Below are positions 23,601 to 33,780 of a DNA stretch of 64,000 nucleotides, in pieces. Source of the DNA: Misgurnus anguillicaudatus (Eukaryota > Chordata > Actinopteri > Cypriniformes > Cobitidae); assembly GCF_027580225.2 (NCBI RefSeq), contig NW_027395276.1:2277001-2341000 (forward strand), given 5' to 3'. The notes beneath the pieces are model-generated. The model was not told where the DNA came from, made no database searches, and saw nothing but the letters and a program-made list of their open reading frames with translations. Made by a program: the position numbers and the translations under genes. Numbering within the stretch: the first letter of the stretch is position 1; the number at the start of each line of letters is the position of its first letter.

Positions 23601-26600
23601 TTGGTCACTTTTAAGCTGGTCAGGCTGGAAGGACCATTTTAAACCAGCTACTGGCACCTTAAACCAGCTAAAACCAGCTTATGCTGGTTTTATCTGGATT
23701 TTTCTGTGTAGCATAAAACCATGGTTTTGCAAATATTTAGTGGAGACCGGTGACTTCTTTTTTGAGGGCGCATGATGAGAAGTATTGTTAGGCCGTCATG
23801 TCTGTGCTTCGTCATTTCAAAATATGTGCTCGATGCGTCATGTTAACCATGTGTATCATGCGTCATGTCAAAATAAGCGCCTGCGGCAGACGCTTCAAAG
23901 GGGTTTATGATAAAAGAGACTCTCGCGTTTGCCAGATACTCACTTATGTTATTCTCATGTGCAGTGCTGGGTAAGTTACTCAAAAAAAGTTATTAATTAT
24001 TAGTTACTAATTACATCTTCAATCATGTAATTAGATTACTTTACAAATTACTCTCTCCAAAAATTATTCAATTACTTATTACTTTCTAAATCCTATTTAG
24101 TACATGATACAAGGATAGGCTTGAAATGGCTCGAAAAAATAAAGTAAAAGTACATCCATTATTCTGGTCCCACTTTAGGGTCCAATTCTCTCTATTAACT
24201 AACTATTAACTACGTTTGCCTTAATATACTCCAACTACTGCTTATTAATACTAAAGAAGTTGTTACTTTTAAGTATTGGTAGAAATGGGGAGGGTTAAGG
24301 AAGTAGAATAAGATTTTGCAGAATCAGGAATTAATATGTGCTATTAAGTATTAATAAACAGCCAGCATCTTATTAATGCTAATAATCAACCAGTTAATAG
24401 TGAGAATTGTAAACTTAAACCATGTTTAATCTACTATTGTATTATAGCATACATAACTGCTTTAGAGTCCATACACAGCATTTAGTTACATCAGAAGTAA
24501 CTGTAATTAGATTACAAGAAAAATAAGAGTAATCCCTTACTTTACTTTTTCAAGGGAAAAGTAATTAAATTACAGTAACTAATTACTTAGTAACTAGTTA
24601 CACCCAACACTGCTCTTGTGTAATCAAGGGAGTGTCTTGCGAGTATTTTGTAAACCTGAGCGTCTCTTTTATCATAAACCGTTTCGACGTGTGTGCAGCA
24701 GGCACTTATTTTGACAAGACACGTGATGCACATGGTTCACACGACACAACAAACACATATTTTGACATGACAAGCATCGCAATTGACACTCGGAACACTT
24801 ATTTTGAAATCGCGCCCCTTGGAAGAGAAGTCATTAGCTGCCACTGCTTATAGTTATCAATACACCAAAAACATGGTTAATTTCCATAAGGGAACATTGG
24901 ATGTGTCATAGCATAATAAACTCCTCTTGCTCTCCAAATTGACAAAACATCACAAGTCCCTTATGAAAATTAACCACTACAGTTACTACAATAAAAACAA
25001 ACAAAAAAAATGGTTTACTGTAGTAAAACCATGGTAACCACGAAATAACCAAAACACTGCATTGTTACCATGGTTTAACTATGCACTCAAACAAATGGTG
25101 CTAAATAGCAAAAGAAGTGGTTCACTGAACCATTTTAAGAGCCATATATAGCACCTATGTACCACCTGAGTAGAACCATATTGTGCTATATAGAACCATA
25201 TCTGGTGTTACAGTGGTGCTATATCACCCCCGGATGGTTCTTCATAGGTCCTTTACAGGTGCTCTATAGCACTAAAAATGGTTCCCCTACGATTACGAGC
25301 TTTTAGCACAAAATTTGGGGGGTGTGGATTTTGAAAACCATGGTTGTCCAAACCAAGGTTTTCAAAACATATAGTTAAACCATGGTTAGTGTAGTACAGT
25401 AAAACCATGGTTTTGCTGATAGTAATCAATACACCAAGAAACCATCCTGCTAAAAAATACAATAGACATCATCACAGAAATTCTATTGGTTTTATTGGGA
25501 ATTTTATTAGTTCTAATGGAATATGGTCCAAAACACACTTCAGTGTAGTGTTTTTAATAGTAAAAGCTAATGGTTCCTATTGGTATTTTCATGGAAACCA
25601 TTAGAATTTTCTATAATGGTTTTATTGTTTTTTTCAGCATGGCATGGTTACTACATTTTACCACAATAAAACCATGGTTAATTTTTGTAAGGCGCTGTCT
25701 TACAAGTCAACAGTTTGCTATGTAGCTTTACTCATGGATTAAAAACATCAATTTATTTGCTAAACACAGTGCATACTATGCACAGCAAACATTCCATATA
25801 CTTATGTTAGTATGCCACAGACAGACAATGCATATTTCTAAAGACACCTGCTACTTCAGTGATATATGTCTTGTAAAATGATCATTTTAATGAGTGGTAT
25901 ATATATTTAAAATGCGTAATGCAATCATTTCCAGTCTAATAAGGGTTAATGTTGACCTTGTAGGAAGGACAAGACTATTAAAAACTTCCAGACACGAAAG
26001 ACCACGAATGGCGCAACTCCTGAGGGTTTAAAATGAAGGTCTGCGTAGACCGGAAATGATCCGTTTCCGCGTGGCGCTCACACGCATGTACAACTCAAGG
26101 TCACAGCGGCGCGCGCCAAGGTGCTGCTGACTCATATCTGGAGTGTGATGCACCTCGTGCAGAATGCCAGGAGAAGTTTGCATTTGCACTGGTGGCCAAA
26201 CGTCCCTAGTTAGCTTCATTATGGTCTTTACATTGTAAAGGGGACATTAGATTCGCGTAAAATATGCACGGGTTTCACTTTCTGTATGGCGACAGCTCTC
26301 TGATGGAGATTGATTGCATGACTGTGCAGACGTATTGCTTGCGGATTTCGATCGATAAACATGTTTAACTCAAGATATTACCATGTCTGAATGTCAAAAG
26401 AGACTAAAGGGAAGTGCCATGCGCAATATATGTTTACGATATCGTATCCGGTGTGGGAAATTATCAGACATTTGGTGATTTAGGTCAAATGTAGTTACGA
26501 TACTTAATGATAGACAACAGAGAGAGAGAATCAGCACAGCAGTGATATGATAAAAACATTGGAAGTCATCCAGTTCAGACATAGATTGAACATGCAAAAC

Positions 26601-28256
26601 ATTCAAACCCAGACTTAATTTTTTTTTTATTAAATTGTGATTTATAAATGTCATTGGATAAAAGCGTCTGCTGGATGAAAAAATGTAAACGTGTCGCTGT
26701 CCGCTTACTGTGGTGCTGAAATGACGGAACTCACTGATACAGACTGCATGAAAACACTGTGACACCAATCTGTTCAACAACACACAGTAGTTTGCCAAGA
26801 CACTTCAGTTGCCTTCATAGCAGTCACTTTGTTTTAATGGTTTTGTATTTTGGGTAACTGTTAAGATATATTTATTATTTGTGGATTAATTTAGCAAGTA
26901 TGTGATTAAAAAAGTCTAACCCATGGCTTAAGATCGCGTTGTGCTTTCCTTTAAACCTTAAAGGAATACCTGGTAAACCTGCATTACCCGACAATGTCAT
27001 CTATGAATCTATGACATGCTTAAATAGGCAAAAATGTTTATGAGGGCATGACAACGCTTCCTTATTATTGGTTGGAACTAAAATGTCACTACTGTAAAGC
27101 CAAATCTAATTTGAATATTGAGATGAACAGAAAAGTTTTTAAATGCAAACGCAGTTTAAAACAATTCCATATCATCTGTAATAAAGCTATATTAAAATGC
27201 AAGCATGTGCAAATGTATATTCTTGTTCAAACTCAAAGAAAACTTTCAGCAGGCTGTGCCCTGTGCCACCCTGAGCTCTTACCTGAAGTCACTGTATGGA
27301 TGAATGATCCAGTTGCCCGCAGATTTCACGCGTTCCTGCTCTTTCTCCACCTCTTTCTGGCTCCCGTACATGCGTAACGAGAATTTGTTGACCCCCGGCT
27401 GCAGCATGCTGCTGATCTGCCGCTGCATGAAGCTCGCCTGGCTGCCCTGGGTTTCGCCATCCTCGGCCCCGTTCTGAGAAGCGTCCTCGGATTTGAGAAA
27501 TGTCACCGAGTTCCGGGGCTGCTGGGTGCCGTGGATGGAGGAAGAGGTTTTCCGACTCGGGGCGTTGGAAAAGGACACTTTCGATTCCTTCTTCTCCGGG
27601 ACTGGTGTCGTACCGGGATTCGAGGCATCGTTTCCCTGAGTTAGGGAGCCGACGGGAGTGGTGATACCGTCCATGCTTGTCGTTGAATTGCACGCTGCCC
27701 GTTTATCCGATTTGGACAAGACTGACCGCAGGCTCCCCGTACCGGAGTCTCGCCTGCATTCCCCGTTCTTGTTGCATTTCATGCTGGAAACCGGTGTTGG
27801 GGTATTATTGCCTTCGGCTTCACTTGCAACATCACAAGCCTCTACTGTCACGCTGGCCACTACTACGGTAGACGCTTTACCTCCTTTGACGGTGTGGCGA
27901 CCCGCAGCATCAGCATCAGCCGGGCGCGCATCTGTGGCACTGGACTGCTCATGGTGCGCGGCGCTCCTTGACGCGGCTCCTCCTCCCGGTGTGCAGTTTT
28001 TTATCCGGATGCTGCCCCCTCCTCCTCCTCCTCCACCACCACCGGCTCTCCTCAGCCGAGGGTGCTGAAACTTAGTGTCTTCTTCATCAGCCCCTTGCAT
28101 GGCTAAGTGAGTGCCTTTCAAGAGCGCCTCAGAGTTGGACTCTATGCAACCCTTTGCGCTGCTGTTACTGGAGCATTTGTGTTCGGCTGTGTTGTAATGG
28201 GCCGCTGTGTTTTTCATGGCAACATCCGACCCGGGTGAAAGCTCGTTCCGGTCCAT
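8456..28256 (-). CDS. hcn2: HCN2-type pacemaker channel, 5' three coding exons (partial gene)
   Basis: Hyperpolarisation-activated, cyclic-nucleotide-gated cation channel of the plasma membrane (Ih/If current); works as a tetramer. Seen: join of 27283-28256, 22881-23304 and 8456-8617 on the minus strand gives an open frame of 520 residues. It holds a long low-complexity cytoplasmic N-terminus, the conserved HCN domain ([12 protein letters not shown], then HPYSDFR at the exon 1 end), S1-S3, the arginine-rich S4 ([20 protein letters not shown]) and S5. The split Arg codon (AG|A) and phase-0 exon 2/3 junction fit HCN genes, and exon lengths 424 and 162 match the family. Choices such as YLRTWF and VEKGIDSEV favour HCN2 over HCN4 and HCN1. 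Pore, S6, C-linker and nucleotide-binding domain are not in the window and must lie beyond the left edge. Introns 1 and 2 are 3978 and 14263 bp. Which fish paralogue this is cannot be decided. Confidence 0.93.
8685..9630. mobile_element. About 1-kb interspersed element, forward copy
   Basis: Shares many blocks with 52384-53510 in opposite orientation: ttcttcattctgattggttg, the satellite-like tail aataagccccgtgaagcagt and gcattttataacagtta. No transposase frame. Lies in hcn2 intron 2 next to exon 3. Confidence 0.65.
9899..10350. mobile_element. Foldback MITE (CACTGCAAAA family), copy B
   Basis: 452 bp, CACTGAAAAAAAGACC to TTTTTTGCAGTG, flanked on both sides by TA (9897-9898 and 10351-10352), which suggests a Tc1/mariner-type TA duplication. 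Confidence 0.8.
10351..12339. other. hcn2 intron 2, nothing recognised
   Basis: AT-rich intronic DNA without exon-like frames, RNA genes or clear TIRs. Confidence 0.5.
12340..12497. repeat. Degenerate copy of the GGGCAGTTTCCCGG-type MITE
   Basis: The end ggttaatctaaaccctgtttgggaaaacacgcc resembles the right end of the intact element at 28816-29054. Old and truncated. Confidence 0.4.
12520..12700. mobile_element. Half copy of the CACTGCAAAA foldback family
   Basis: Only a left arm: tagcatttttgtcttgtttt, then aattgacccaag. It is cut off where the next repeat starts at 12702. Confidence 0.6.
12702..13205. repeat. AGCTGCAAGCAGCAAT interspersed repeat
   Basis: Starts with the self-complementary tagctgcaagcagcaatagc. 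Internally gaaataggtcttgctaaacg and a close relative (13000 and 13130) form two diverged tandem modules. Class not determined. Confidence 0.5.
13209..14055. mobile_element. Foldback MITE copy C, interrupted by another MITE
   Basis: Starts CACTGCAAAAAATGATTTTC and ends TTTTTTTTTTGCAGTG. Its left arm is split at 13259 by the element 13260-13671 and resumes with gttttcagtaaaat. Confidence 0.8.
13260..13671. mobile_element. Palindromic MITE (CACTGTAAAAATAATCCGTAG) nested in copy C
   Basis: 412-bp inverted repeat. Left: cactgtaaaaataatccgta, gctgggttgccggtaa, taccgtagatttaaatg. Right: the same blocks inverted, ending tccgta-complement and acagt. Flanked by TTG on both sides, so the duplication may be 3 bp. 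Confidence 0.8.
14058..14655. mobile_element. Diverged foldback copy with a SINE inside
   Basis: The left arm (gatgagtaaattgacctaag; ctgtcaatggggtgag) and right arm (taccccattggtagat; tcattttttgcagtgt) are separated by a tRNA-like SINE at 14345-14480. A second TTTTTTTGCAGTG end at 14636-14650 suggests a further nested piece. Confidence 0.65.
14345..14480 (+). mobile_element. tRNA-derived SINE
   Basis: Head gagctgtagctcagtttgga (A-box-like) and gagtttaattctcc (B-box-like), followed by the fish SINE tail ending tttggataaaagc. Too degenerate to be a tRNA gene. Confidence 0.65.
14656..15650. other. hcn2 intron 2, nothing recognised
   Basis: Contains a 116-codon frame at 15208-15558 with no recognisable motif, judged to be chance. 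Confidence 0.5.
15652..16556. mobile_element. Foldback MITE copy with a second copy of the same family inside
   Basis: Outer ends CACTGCAAAAAATGACTTTC and its mirror GAAAGTCATTTTTTGCAGTG at 16537-16556. Interrupted by 16067-16526. Confidence 0.85.
16067..16526. mobile_element. Foldback MITE, nested copy with TA duplication
   Basis: 460 bp, CACTGCAAAAAATGATTTTC to AAATCATTTTTTGCAGTG, flanked by TA at 16065-16066 and 16527-16528. Self-insertion shows the family was active in at least two rounds. Confidence 0.85.
16635..17948. mobile_element. Old TIR element split by a second element
   Basis: Imperfect TIRs: left aaggatggatttacattg, right the complement of aaggccgctttacact-like sequence (tgtaaaagcggcctt). 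Its body is interrupted by 16798-17522. No transposase recognised. Confidence 0.45.
16798..17522. mobile_element. 725-bp non-autonomous element with 55-bp TIRs
   Basis: TIRs at 16798-16852 and 17468-17522 match at 52 of 55 positions (CCGGTGTCRTGAGCAATTCR start, CCTAGGACCCC inner end). Each TIR contains the motif GCAATTCGGTC twice. The interior is very AT-rich and non-coding. No target-site duplication is visible. I do not recognise the family. Confidence 0.8.
17949..19101. other. hcn2 intron 2, nothing firm
   Basis: 18604-18660 (gccagaggcgtcatgcccat onward) may be a transposon fragment. Otherwise nothing recognised. Confidence 0.4.
19102..19420. mobile_element. MITE with TTTAAAGTCGCCATGAAACG end, copy 1
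   Basis: Left end and internal blocks (aaacggaagtag; ccgtggtgac; ccgcccacctgccata; aatgaagctcacagataag) match the element at 47406-47798. The right end is degraded. Confidence 0.7.
19660..20473. mobile_element. TIR element (TAGACCC ends) with TA duplication
   Basis: 814 bp. TAGACCCTTTTAC at the left and GGGTCTA at the right, flanked by TA on both sides. Sub-terminal inverted blocks: gctggaggcaaaaa near 19710 and tttttgcctccagc near 20418. Non-coding. Confidence 0.7.
20484..20690. mobile_element. hAT-type element, left end only
   Basis: TAGGGCTGTCAAAAGATTAA resembles the intact 128-bp element at 30014-30141. No matching right end is found. Confidence 0.5.
20690..20858. repeat. Degenerate tandem/inverted repeat of a GTTTCACGTGCACGC unit
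   Basis: About eight 18-20-bp units alternating orientation (catgtgctc, aaagtttcacgtgagcacgc). Rich in CACGTG. Contains no credible gene. Confidence 0.6.
20860..21440. mobile_element. TIR element (AGGCTATGTCCAGACG)
   Basis: Left taaggctatgtccagacgaa, right the complement of ctgtccacacagagacgcg; sub-terminal ccggatcc-type blocks are inverted. AAACT flanks both ends. Non-coding. Confidence 0.55.
21493..21705. mobile_element. Palindromic MITE of the AACCCA family
   Basis: The left arm (gctgggtaattttaaccca; ggacagaacacgt; taaataaacctatgctgggtt) is mirrored by the right arm (aatccagcatatgtttattt; acatgtgttctgtcc; cagcattgggtta). Only a short loop. Confidence 0.75.
22179..22682. mobile_element. 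hAT element (CAGTGCTTCTCAA TIR) with perfect 8-bp duplication
   Basis: 504 bp. TIRs cagtgcttctcaa and ttgagaagcactg. AGTTAGAT flanks it at 22171-22178 and 22683-22690. G-rich subterminal runs, no frame. About 200 bp from hcn2 exon 2 on its 3' side. Confidence 0.92.
22881..23304 (-). CDS. hcn2: hcn2 exon 2 (S1 to S4)
   Basis: 424 bp, between a polypyrimidine acceptor (ttggtttcttgcag) and a gtactt donor. Encodes [20 protein letters not shown] (S1), the S2 stretch [21 protein letters not shown]3 ([20 protein letters not shown]) and S4 with its regular basic residues, ending IHQWEE. It is nearly invariant against vertebrate HCN2. A hAT element ends only about 200 bp downstream of it. Confidence 0.97.
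23515..23707. mobile_element. Palindromic MITE (GAAAAATCCAGCATAAGCTG)
   Basis: 193-bp inverted repeat: left gaaaaatccagcataagctg, right cagcttatgctggttttatc then ggatttttc. Confidence 0.8.
23962..24612. mobile_element. hAT-type MITE (CAGTGCTGGGTAAGTTACT)
   Basis: 651 bp. TIRs cagtgctgggtaagttact and agtaactagttacacccaac followed by actg. Flanks ctcatgtg (23954-23961) and ctcttgtg (24613-24620), an 8-bp duplication with one mismatch. Carries a further element at about 24166-24420. A left-end fragment of a relative is at 39311. Confidence 0.8.
24166..24420. mobile_element. MITE nested in 23962-24612
   Basis: ctggtcccactttagggtcc at the left; inverted blocks aattctctctattaactaac and ttaatagtgagaatt. 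Rich in ttaata. Lower certainty on the borders. Confidence 0.5.
25085..25312. mobile_element. MITE rich in GGTGCTATATAGCACC
   Basis: caaatggtgctaaatagcaa at the left, tatagcactaaaaatggttc at the right; multiple tatagcacc/ggtgctata mirror words. Confidence 0.6.
25480..25622. mobile_element. Palindromic repeat (AGAAATTCTATTGGTTTTAT)
   Basis: Left agaaattctattggttttat; right ccattagaattttctataat; a roughly 140-bp inverted repeat. Confidence 0.5.
25721..26635. other. hcn2 intron 1, nothing recognised
   Basis: No exon, RNA gene or clear repeat seen. Confidence 0.5.
26636..26690 (+). mobile_element. SINE 3' fragment
   Basis: atgtcattggataaaagcgtctgctgga is the typical tail of fish tRNA-derived SINEs and matches the tail of 14345-14480. 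Confidence 0.6.
27283..28256 (-). CDS. hcn2: hcn2 exon 1 (N-terminus and HCN domain)
   Basis: Encodes residues 1-324 plus two bases of Arg325. The ATG at 28256-28254 is chosen because an in-frame TAA lies 33 bases upstream and no other Met precedes it. The first 265 residues are Ser/Thr/Gly/Ala-rich and poorly conserved, with a run of ten glycines near 28020-28050 from a GGN triplet repeat. Conservation starts at ASFMQRQ and runs to the splice donor (AG|gtaag at 27283/27282). The exon is much more GC-rich than its surroundings. The long plus-strand frame at 27658-28068 is only its antisense. Confidence 0.93.
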
Positions 28257-28815
28257 GTCATCCAGTGTATCGGATTTGACGTGTAATTACCTTTGGGAAA
28301 CCAATCAGAGATGGCGGGGATAATAAGAGAGATAGAGACCTACGTGACATTTTTTGCCAACAAAATGAAACAACTCTTAGTTTGTTACCTGTCAGTCTTC
28401 AAAAGTAAAAGGTTAACTTTTAAAGGCTATATACTGTTGTGACCAAAAGTGATGCTCGCACTATAATAAAATGTATTGAATATTTTGTATACATGTAATG
28501 TAGTTGTGCTTTGGGCAAACTTTACAACACAACGCATGCGCAAAGCCTAAAGGGTCAAGGCCAATTCTGCTTTTTAAACAAATACAAAAAAGGATTAACA
28601 GAATATACAGTAAGTAACTGATGAAACTGTATTCAATGTATGCTTAATATTTGCTGTAAGCTTTTGGTTTTCTATGCATTTTTTGCATATTAAAATAAAC
28701 CCCATATAGTTTGCCCTCCTGCCAAATTATCAGTAAACTAAATACCATAATCAAGTTAAAAGTTCTCAATTTTGTACAATACTCATCATATTTTATGATT
28801 TACTCAAATTTATAG
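28257..28815. other. 5' side of hcn2 exon 1
   Basis: Presumed 5' UTR and promoter DNA of hcn2. No TATA box or CpG island limits could be fixed by eye. Confidence 0.35.
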
Positions 28816-29054
28816 GGGCAGTTTCCCGGACCAGGATTAGCTTAATCCAGGACTAGGCTTTAGTTTAATTAGGAAATATAACTAGTTTTAACAAACATGC
28901 CTTACTAAAAACATTACCTGTGTGCATTTTGAGGTAAAACAAAGTGCACTGATGTATTTTAAGATATGTCAGTGCAAGTTGTTTTCAGTTTGGAGAGCTC
29001 TTAAAAGTGTTTAAGTCTAGGACTAGTCTAATCCCTGTCCGGGAAACCGCCCCG
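28816..29054. mobile_element. MITE with GGGGCAGTTTCCCGGACCAG ends
   Basis: 239 bp. The right end cctgtccgggaaaccgcccc mirrors the left end. Inner aatccaggactaggctt and ctaggactagtctaatcc are also inverted, and so are gtgcactgatgtattttaag words. Confidence 0.85.
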
Positions 29055-29779
29055 TAGAGTTATAAAAGGCAAATATTGTTCAAATATCCCTTTCAGACTT
29101 TACTTTTGGCCAGTACTGTATATGTTGTGATATAATTATGGGTTTGGGAAATTAGTAGTGTTGACAAGTTCAACAGTGCAGTTTTTTTGTGGTCAAGGTC
29201 ATAAAACTTAAAAAATTACCTTTCTCTGTTGTTTGTTTATCCAGTTTACATACAAATCATGTATACAAGGTTGACAACGTATTGCCCCATTCTGGCAAAC
29301 CTAAAAGCATACTAAATATTTTGAAAGTGACTCAATCTTTTGACTTCAAGGTCAACAACATTTGAATGTCCCTCTACTCGCAAATTGAAAAAACTTGACA
29401 TAGATTTTAAATCTTTGAAATCTTGAGGACCCCCTTACAAGTCTGTCCAGCCCCCTGGTTGAGTGACACTGCTCGAAAGCAACACAAAAGCAAAAATATT
29501 GAAGTCATAAAAATAGCTTTCTTTTCTTATTTCTAAATACAACATTCTAATGAGGTAAAAAATCCACCTGTTCCTTGTTTTTTAATCCCCATTAAACCAA
29601 AGCAGTCTCATAAGAAATGCCGTTTTGATTCTCTTATCAATGTGAGGTCAAATTGATAAAGCCCCGCCCACTTACAGTCCTGCATTACCATAGTTTCCAC
29701 CCTCAGCGATTTGTACTCTGTCCACTAGATACTATTGTCTCAGACTGTATTAATCAGATCTATTTGAACTGAAAGCGCT

Positions 29780-30003
29780 CATTTTCTGTATGTAAGTAAG
29801 TAAGGAGCTGTAGCTCATTTGCATTTAAAGGTACAGATATTAAAACCGCACGTTTTTGCTTCCACCCAAATAGGGGCATTTTGGGCATGCTGTAATTAAT
29901 GATCTGTAGGGAATTTTGAGCTGAAACTTCACAGATACATTCTGGGCACATCTGAGACTTATATATTACATCTTGTTAAAAGGCTATAATAGGTGCCCTT
30001 TAA
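29780..30003. repeat. Interspersed repeat ending ggctataataggtgccct
   Basis: Contains gagctgtagctcatttgcat and gagctgaaacttcacagata; similar wording occurs at 49990-50045. Probably a diverged MITE. Confidence 0.45.
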
Positions 30004-30013
30004 CTATTTATTG

Positions 30014-30141
30014 TAGGGCTGTCAAAAGTTTAATCGCATAAAAAATAATTTGCATAATTTATGTGTGTGCACTGCGAGTAATTTTATTGTATACTTTTAT
30101 TTTGTAGGTGATTAATCGCGATTAATCTTTTGACAGCCCTA
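30014..30141. mobile_element. 128-bp hAT MITE
   Basis: TIRs tagggctgtcaaaagtttaa and ttaatcttttgacagcccta. Flanks atttattg and atgtattg (8 bp, one mismatch). Confidence 0.88.
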
Positions 30142-31306
<1,165 letters not shown>

Positions 31307-31623
31307 GCGGGATAGAAGTGAGCCGGCATTCACTTCCTGGTATGACACATTTAAATATGATGCTTTAGGGTTCATTTGCATAAAAGGCAAAGTTCCAAGA
31401 AAGGAAAAGGTTTCTGATTCATCTTTAAAAAAACGATACACAGATTACAACAGGATTCTGACACCTGACATATGTTTTGATCCTTCAAAAAGACTGATAA
31501 AGCACTTGAGCTGTTTTTATGCAACAGTCAAGTAAATCTCCCTGGTCCCAGTTTGTAAGGAAAAAACAATAATTAAAATTAATAGTATTAGCTAAAGTAA
31601 ACTATTCTGCTTGCATATTTATC

Positions 31624-31890
31624 ACCCTGGACCACAAAACCAGTCATAAGTAGCACGGGTATATTTGTAGCAGTTGCCAACAATACATTGTATGGGTCAA
31701 AATTATTGATTTTTTATGCCAAAAATCATTAGGATATTAAGTAAAGATCATGTTCCATGAAGATACTGTATATATTTAAAATGTATTATTAGTAATATGT
31801 GTTGCTAAGGACTTAATTTGGACAACTTTAAAAGGTGATTTTCTCAATATTTGCACCTTTAGATTTTCAAATAGCATGCATGTGAAGTTT
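31624..31890. mobile_element. Common fish repeat (ACCCTGGACCACAAAACCAG)
   Basis: accctggaccacaaaaccag, acaatacattgtatgggtca and caaaaatcattaggatatta in order. Small pieces recur near 22000 and 34274. Confidence 0.75.
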
Positions 31891-31929
31891 TAGCTAAAAA
31901 AAAAACATATAGATAATTATTATAACATG

Positions 31930-32265
31930 TTAAAATTGACCCTTTGAAGGTGTGATAAAAAATTAGCAGTTTTTGGGTGTGTCCTTTAAAATGCAAATGA
32001 GCTCAAGAAATGCAAACACTTCAGCAAACACTGATCACCATAATGGTGGTTTCTTGAAATTAAAACTCAATTTTTCTGACAAATATAATTTTTTTTCTCT
32101 CTCTTTCACTCTATTGGATAGTGCAGATGAAGGTGCGTAATTGTAATTGGCCTCGCAACCTACATCACATTCTTTTTGACGCTTTCTAGGTTAATAGAAG
32201 CACTGGGGACCCAGATATAGCACTTAAATATGGAAAAAGTCTGAATTTTGCGTTATGAGCCCTTT
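31930..32265. mobile_element. Diverged member of the 7209-7677 MITE family
   Basis: ttgaccctttgaagg at the left and gagccctttaa at the right. Interior tcaccataatggtggtttct, ctattggatagtgcagatg and tagaagcactggggacccag match 7209-7677. Confidence 0.65.
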
Positions 32266-33627
32266 AATAATTCTCATGAACTATGATTAATAAATGTTGT
32301 AAAGCATTATTCATTGTTAGTTTATGATAGCTAATGCGTTAATACAAACGTATAGTAAAGATTGTTACCAAAATCACATATCATTCATTTTAAACGCAAC
32401 AATTAACTTTTAAAATATCTACATGGGGTTGCTAGGTACATGCCACTTGTTAGCATGTTTTACAAAAAAAACAGGTTAAAATATATGCTATGGCATTGGT
32501 TTTTATGAAATGTTTCACCACAAGCAGAGATGCATCCTTTTCTTTTATTATGATTTACAAAAACAAATCATTCACTTAAAATAAGTTAAAAAAGTTGCCT
32601 TGAATTGAAATGTGTGTGGAGAAAGTAACCAAAAACAGACAGAATAAGAGAAAGGTGAGCGAGAGAGGTCTTCTTGTGTTATTAGGCAATGTCCCAAAAA
32701 TGCATGTTTTAAGGATGATACTAAATGTAGAAAGTCACACTTTTCCATTTGTTCAATGTTCGCAGAAAAAAATAAAAACACCGTGCAAAAAACATAATGG
32801 GGTTAGTAGTTCGTCGTTCTGATATTTTCGATCAGTTGGCTTTTAACAATGACGCTCGATTGTTCTTGAAATGTTTTTCAATAAATATGAGTACATGGGT
32901 ACAGGTCACATTCATCTAAAAAAAATCAAAAGAAAATGTAAAAGTGTAAATCATCATACACTCGCAGGCAGTGAACACATACTACCAACTTGTATTCAAG
33001 TTCAATTTAAATAATAATTTGTACTCACTACAAGGAGAATTGGAAGGGGAATTCTGCATTAAAAAAACTTAATGGTCTCAAGACAGAGCCTTGTGGGATG
33101 CACGTTCACCTACTAGTAGCCACTTTTATCTGAAAAATAAACATCAAATAATAAAAAAACGAAAGGTTCTATTTGGACACGTCCTTCTCTTGAGAAACAC
33201 AATGTCTTAATCTAAAATGCAGTTTGGTACGTCTCTTCACGTCCGCTTCACGTTATCATTTTTCTTCTTATCGTGCATTCTGCCGATTAAAATCATGTCA
33301 CACAAACGGTTGCTTCCATCCACCTGCCGTGTGCAATGAAATTATGAAGAACAGTGGCTCTCAATCTTAAAAAACAAAGCTGTTGAGTAATTTTTCTCGA
33401 AGGGGTTTTGGCGGTCCTCTCTGGCCCTCGTTTTGAGGCCGGTTTGTGAAATGCGCTAAAATGCGTGTTAGTGATGGTCGGGTTCAAAGGTTAAGGTTCG
33501 GCTCTGGTTCCACAGAGTTCTAGATCAGCTCCGAGCTGCATTACTGGTGGAGGTGAGACGGGTCGAGTGGTTTGCAGCGTCAGGCTGAGATGATGATGAT
33601 GTGGTGTTTGGGATGTGGGCTGAGGTC
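32266..33627 (-). other. rnf126 3' UTR and intergenic DNA
   Basis: Likely includes the 3' UTR of rnf126 down to the candidate poly(A) signal at 32544. No repeat recognised. Confidence 0.4.
32544..32549 (-). terminator. Candidate rnf126 poly(A) signal
   Basis: AATAAA on the minus strand about 1.08 kb downstream of the rnf126 stop, and the only one I saw between the stop and this point. It would give a 3' UTR of about 1.1 kb. Confidence 0.35.
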
Positions 33628-33780
33628 TTACGAGTTGTTGGTGGAATTCTCATTGCTTGGAGAGCTGGAGGATGAAGAGGAGGAGGAAATGGGAGAGAAG
33701 TTCATCCCTGATAGGCCGGGTGGATCCGTGGCTGTGTTCTGCCCACTCAAGCTCTTCCTGCAGACTGGACACGTGTCATG
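33628..33780 (-). CDS. rnf126: rnf126 exon 9 (last RING ligands, Ser-rich tail, stop)
   Basis: 153 bp from [11 protein letters not shown] through a nine-serine run to NENSTNNS and TAA at 33630-33628. Completes the RING with C263 and C266. Acceptor gttttccag. Confidence 0.95.
   Translation of the reverse strand, partial: HDTCPVCRKSLSGQNTATDPPGLSGMNFSPISSSSSSSSSPSNENSTNNS

Larger units (their letters stand above)
23745..24845. mobile_element. Palindrome with arms split by a hAT MITE
   Basis: The left arm ggtttatgataaaagagact is mirrored by gtctcttttatcataaac at 24664-24681. Copies of atgtcaaaataagcg-type words occur on both arms. The loop carries 23962-24612. Confidence 0.6.
23372..24895. mobile_element. 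CCATGGTT-rich repeat, copy 1, interrupted twice
   Basis: Begins acaatggttttactacagtt and ends atcaatacaccaaaaacatggttaattt-like sequence near 24895. Broken by the tgctgg palindrome 23515-23707 and the large palindrome 23745-24845. Copy 2 starts near 24960. Confidence 0.5.
24960..25692. mobile_element. CCATGGTT-rich repeat, copy 2, with two inserts
   Basis: Same blocks as copy 1 (tagttaaaccatggttagtg; agtaatcaatacaccaag; aaaaccatggttaatttttg). Interrupted at 25085-25312 and about 25480-25622. Confidence 0.5.

Noticed and set aside
27658..28068. 136-codon plus-strand frame
   Set aside because: Antisense of hcn2 exon 1; its open frame follows from the GC-rich codon pattern.
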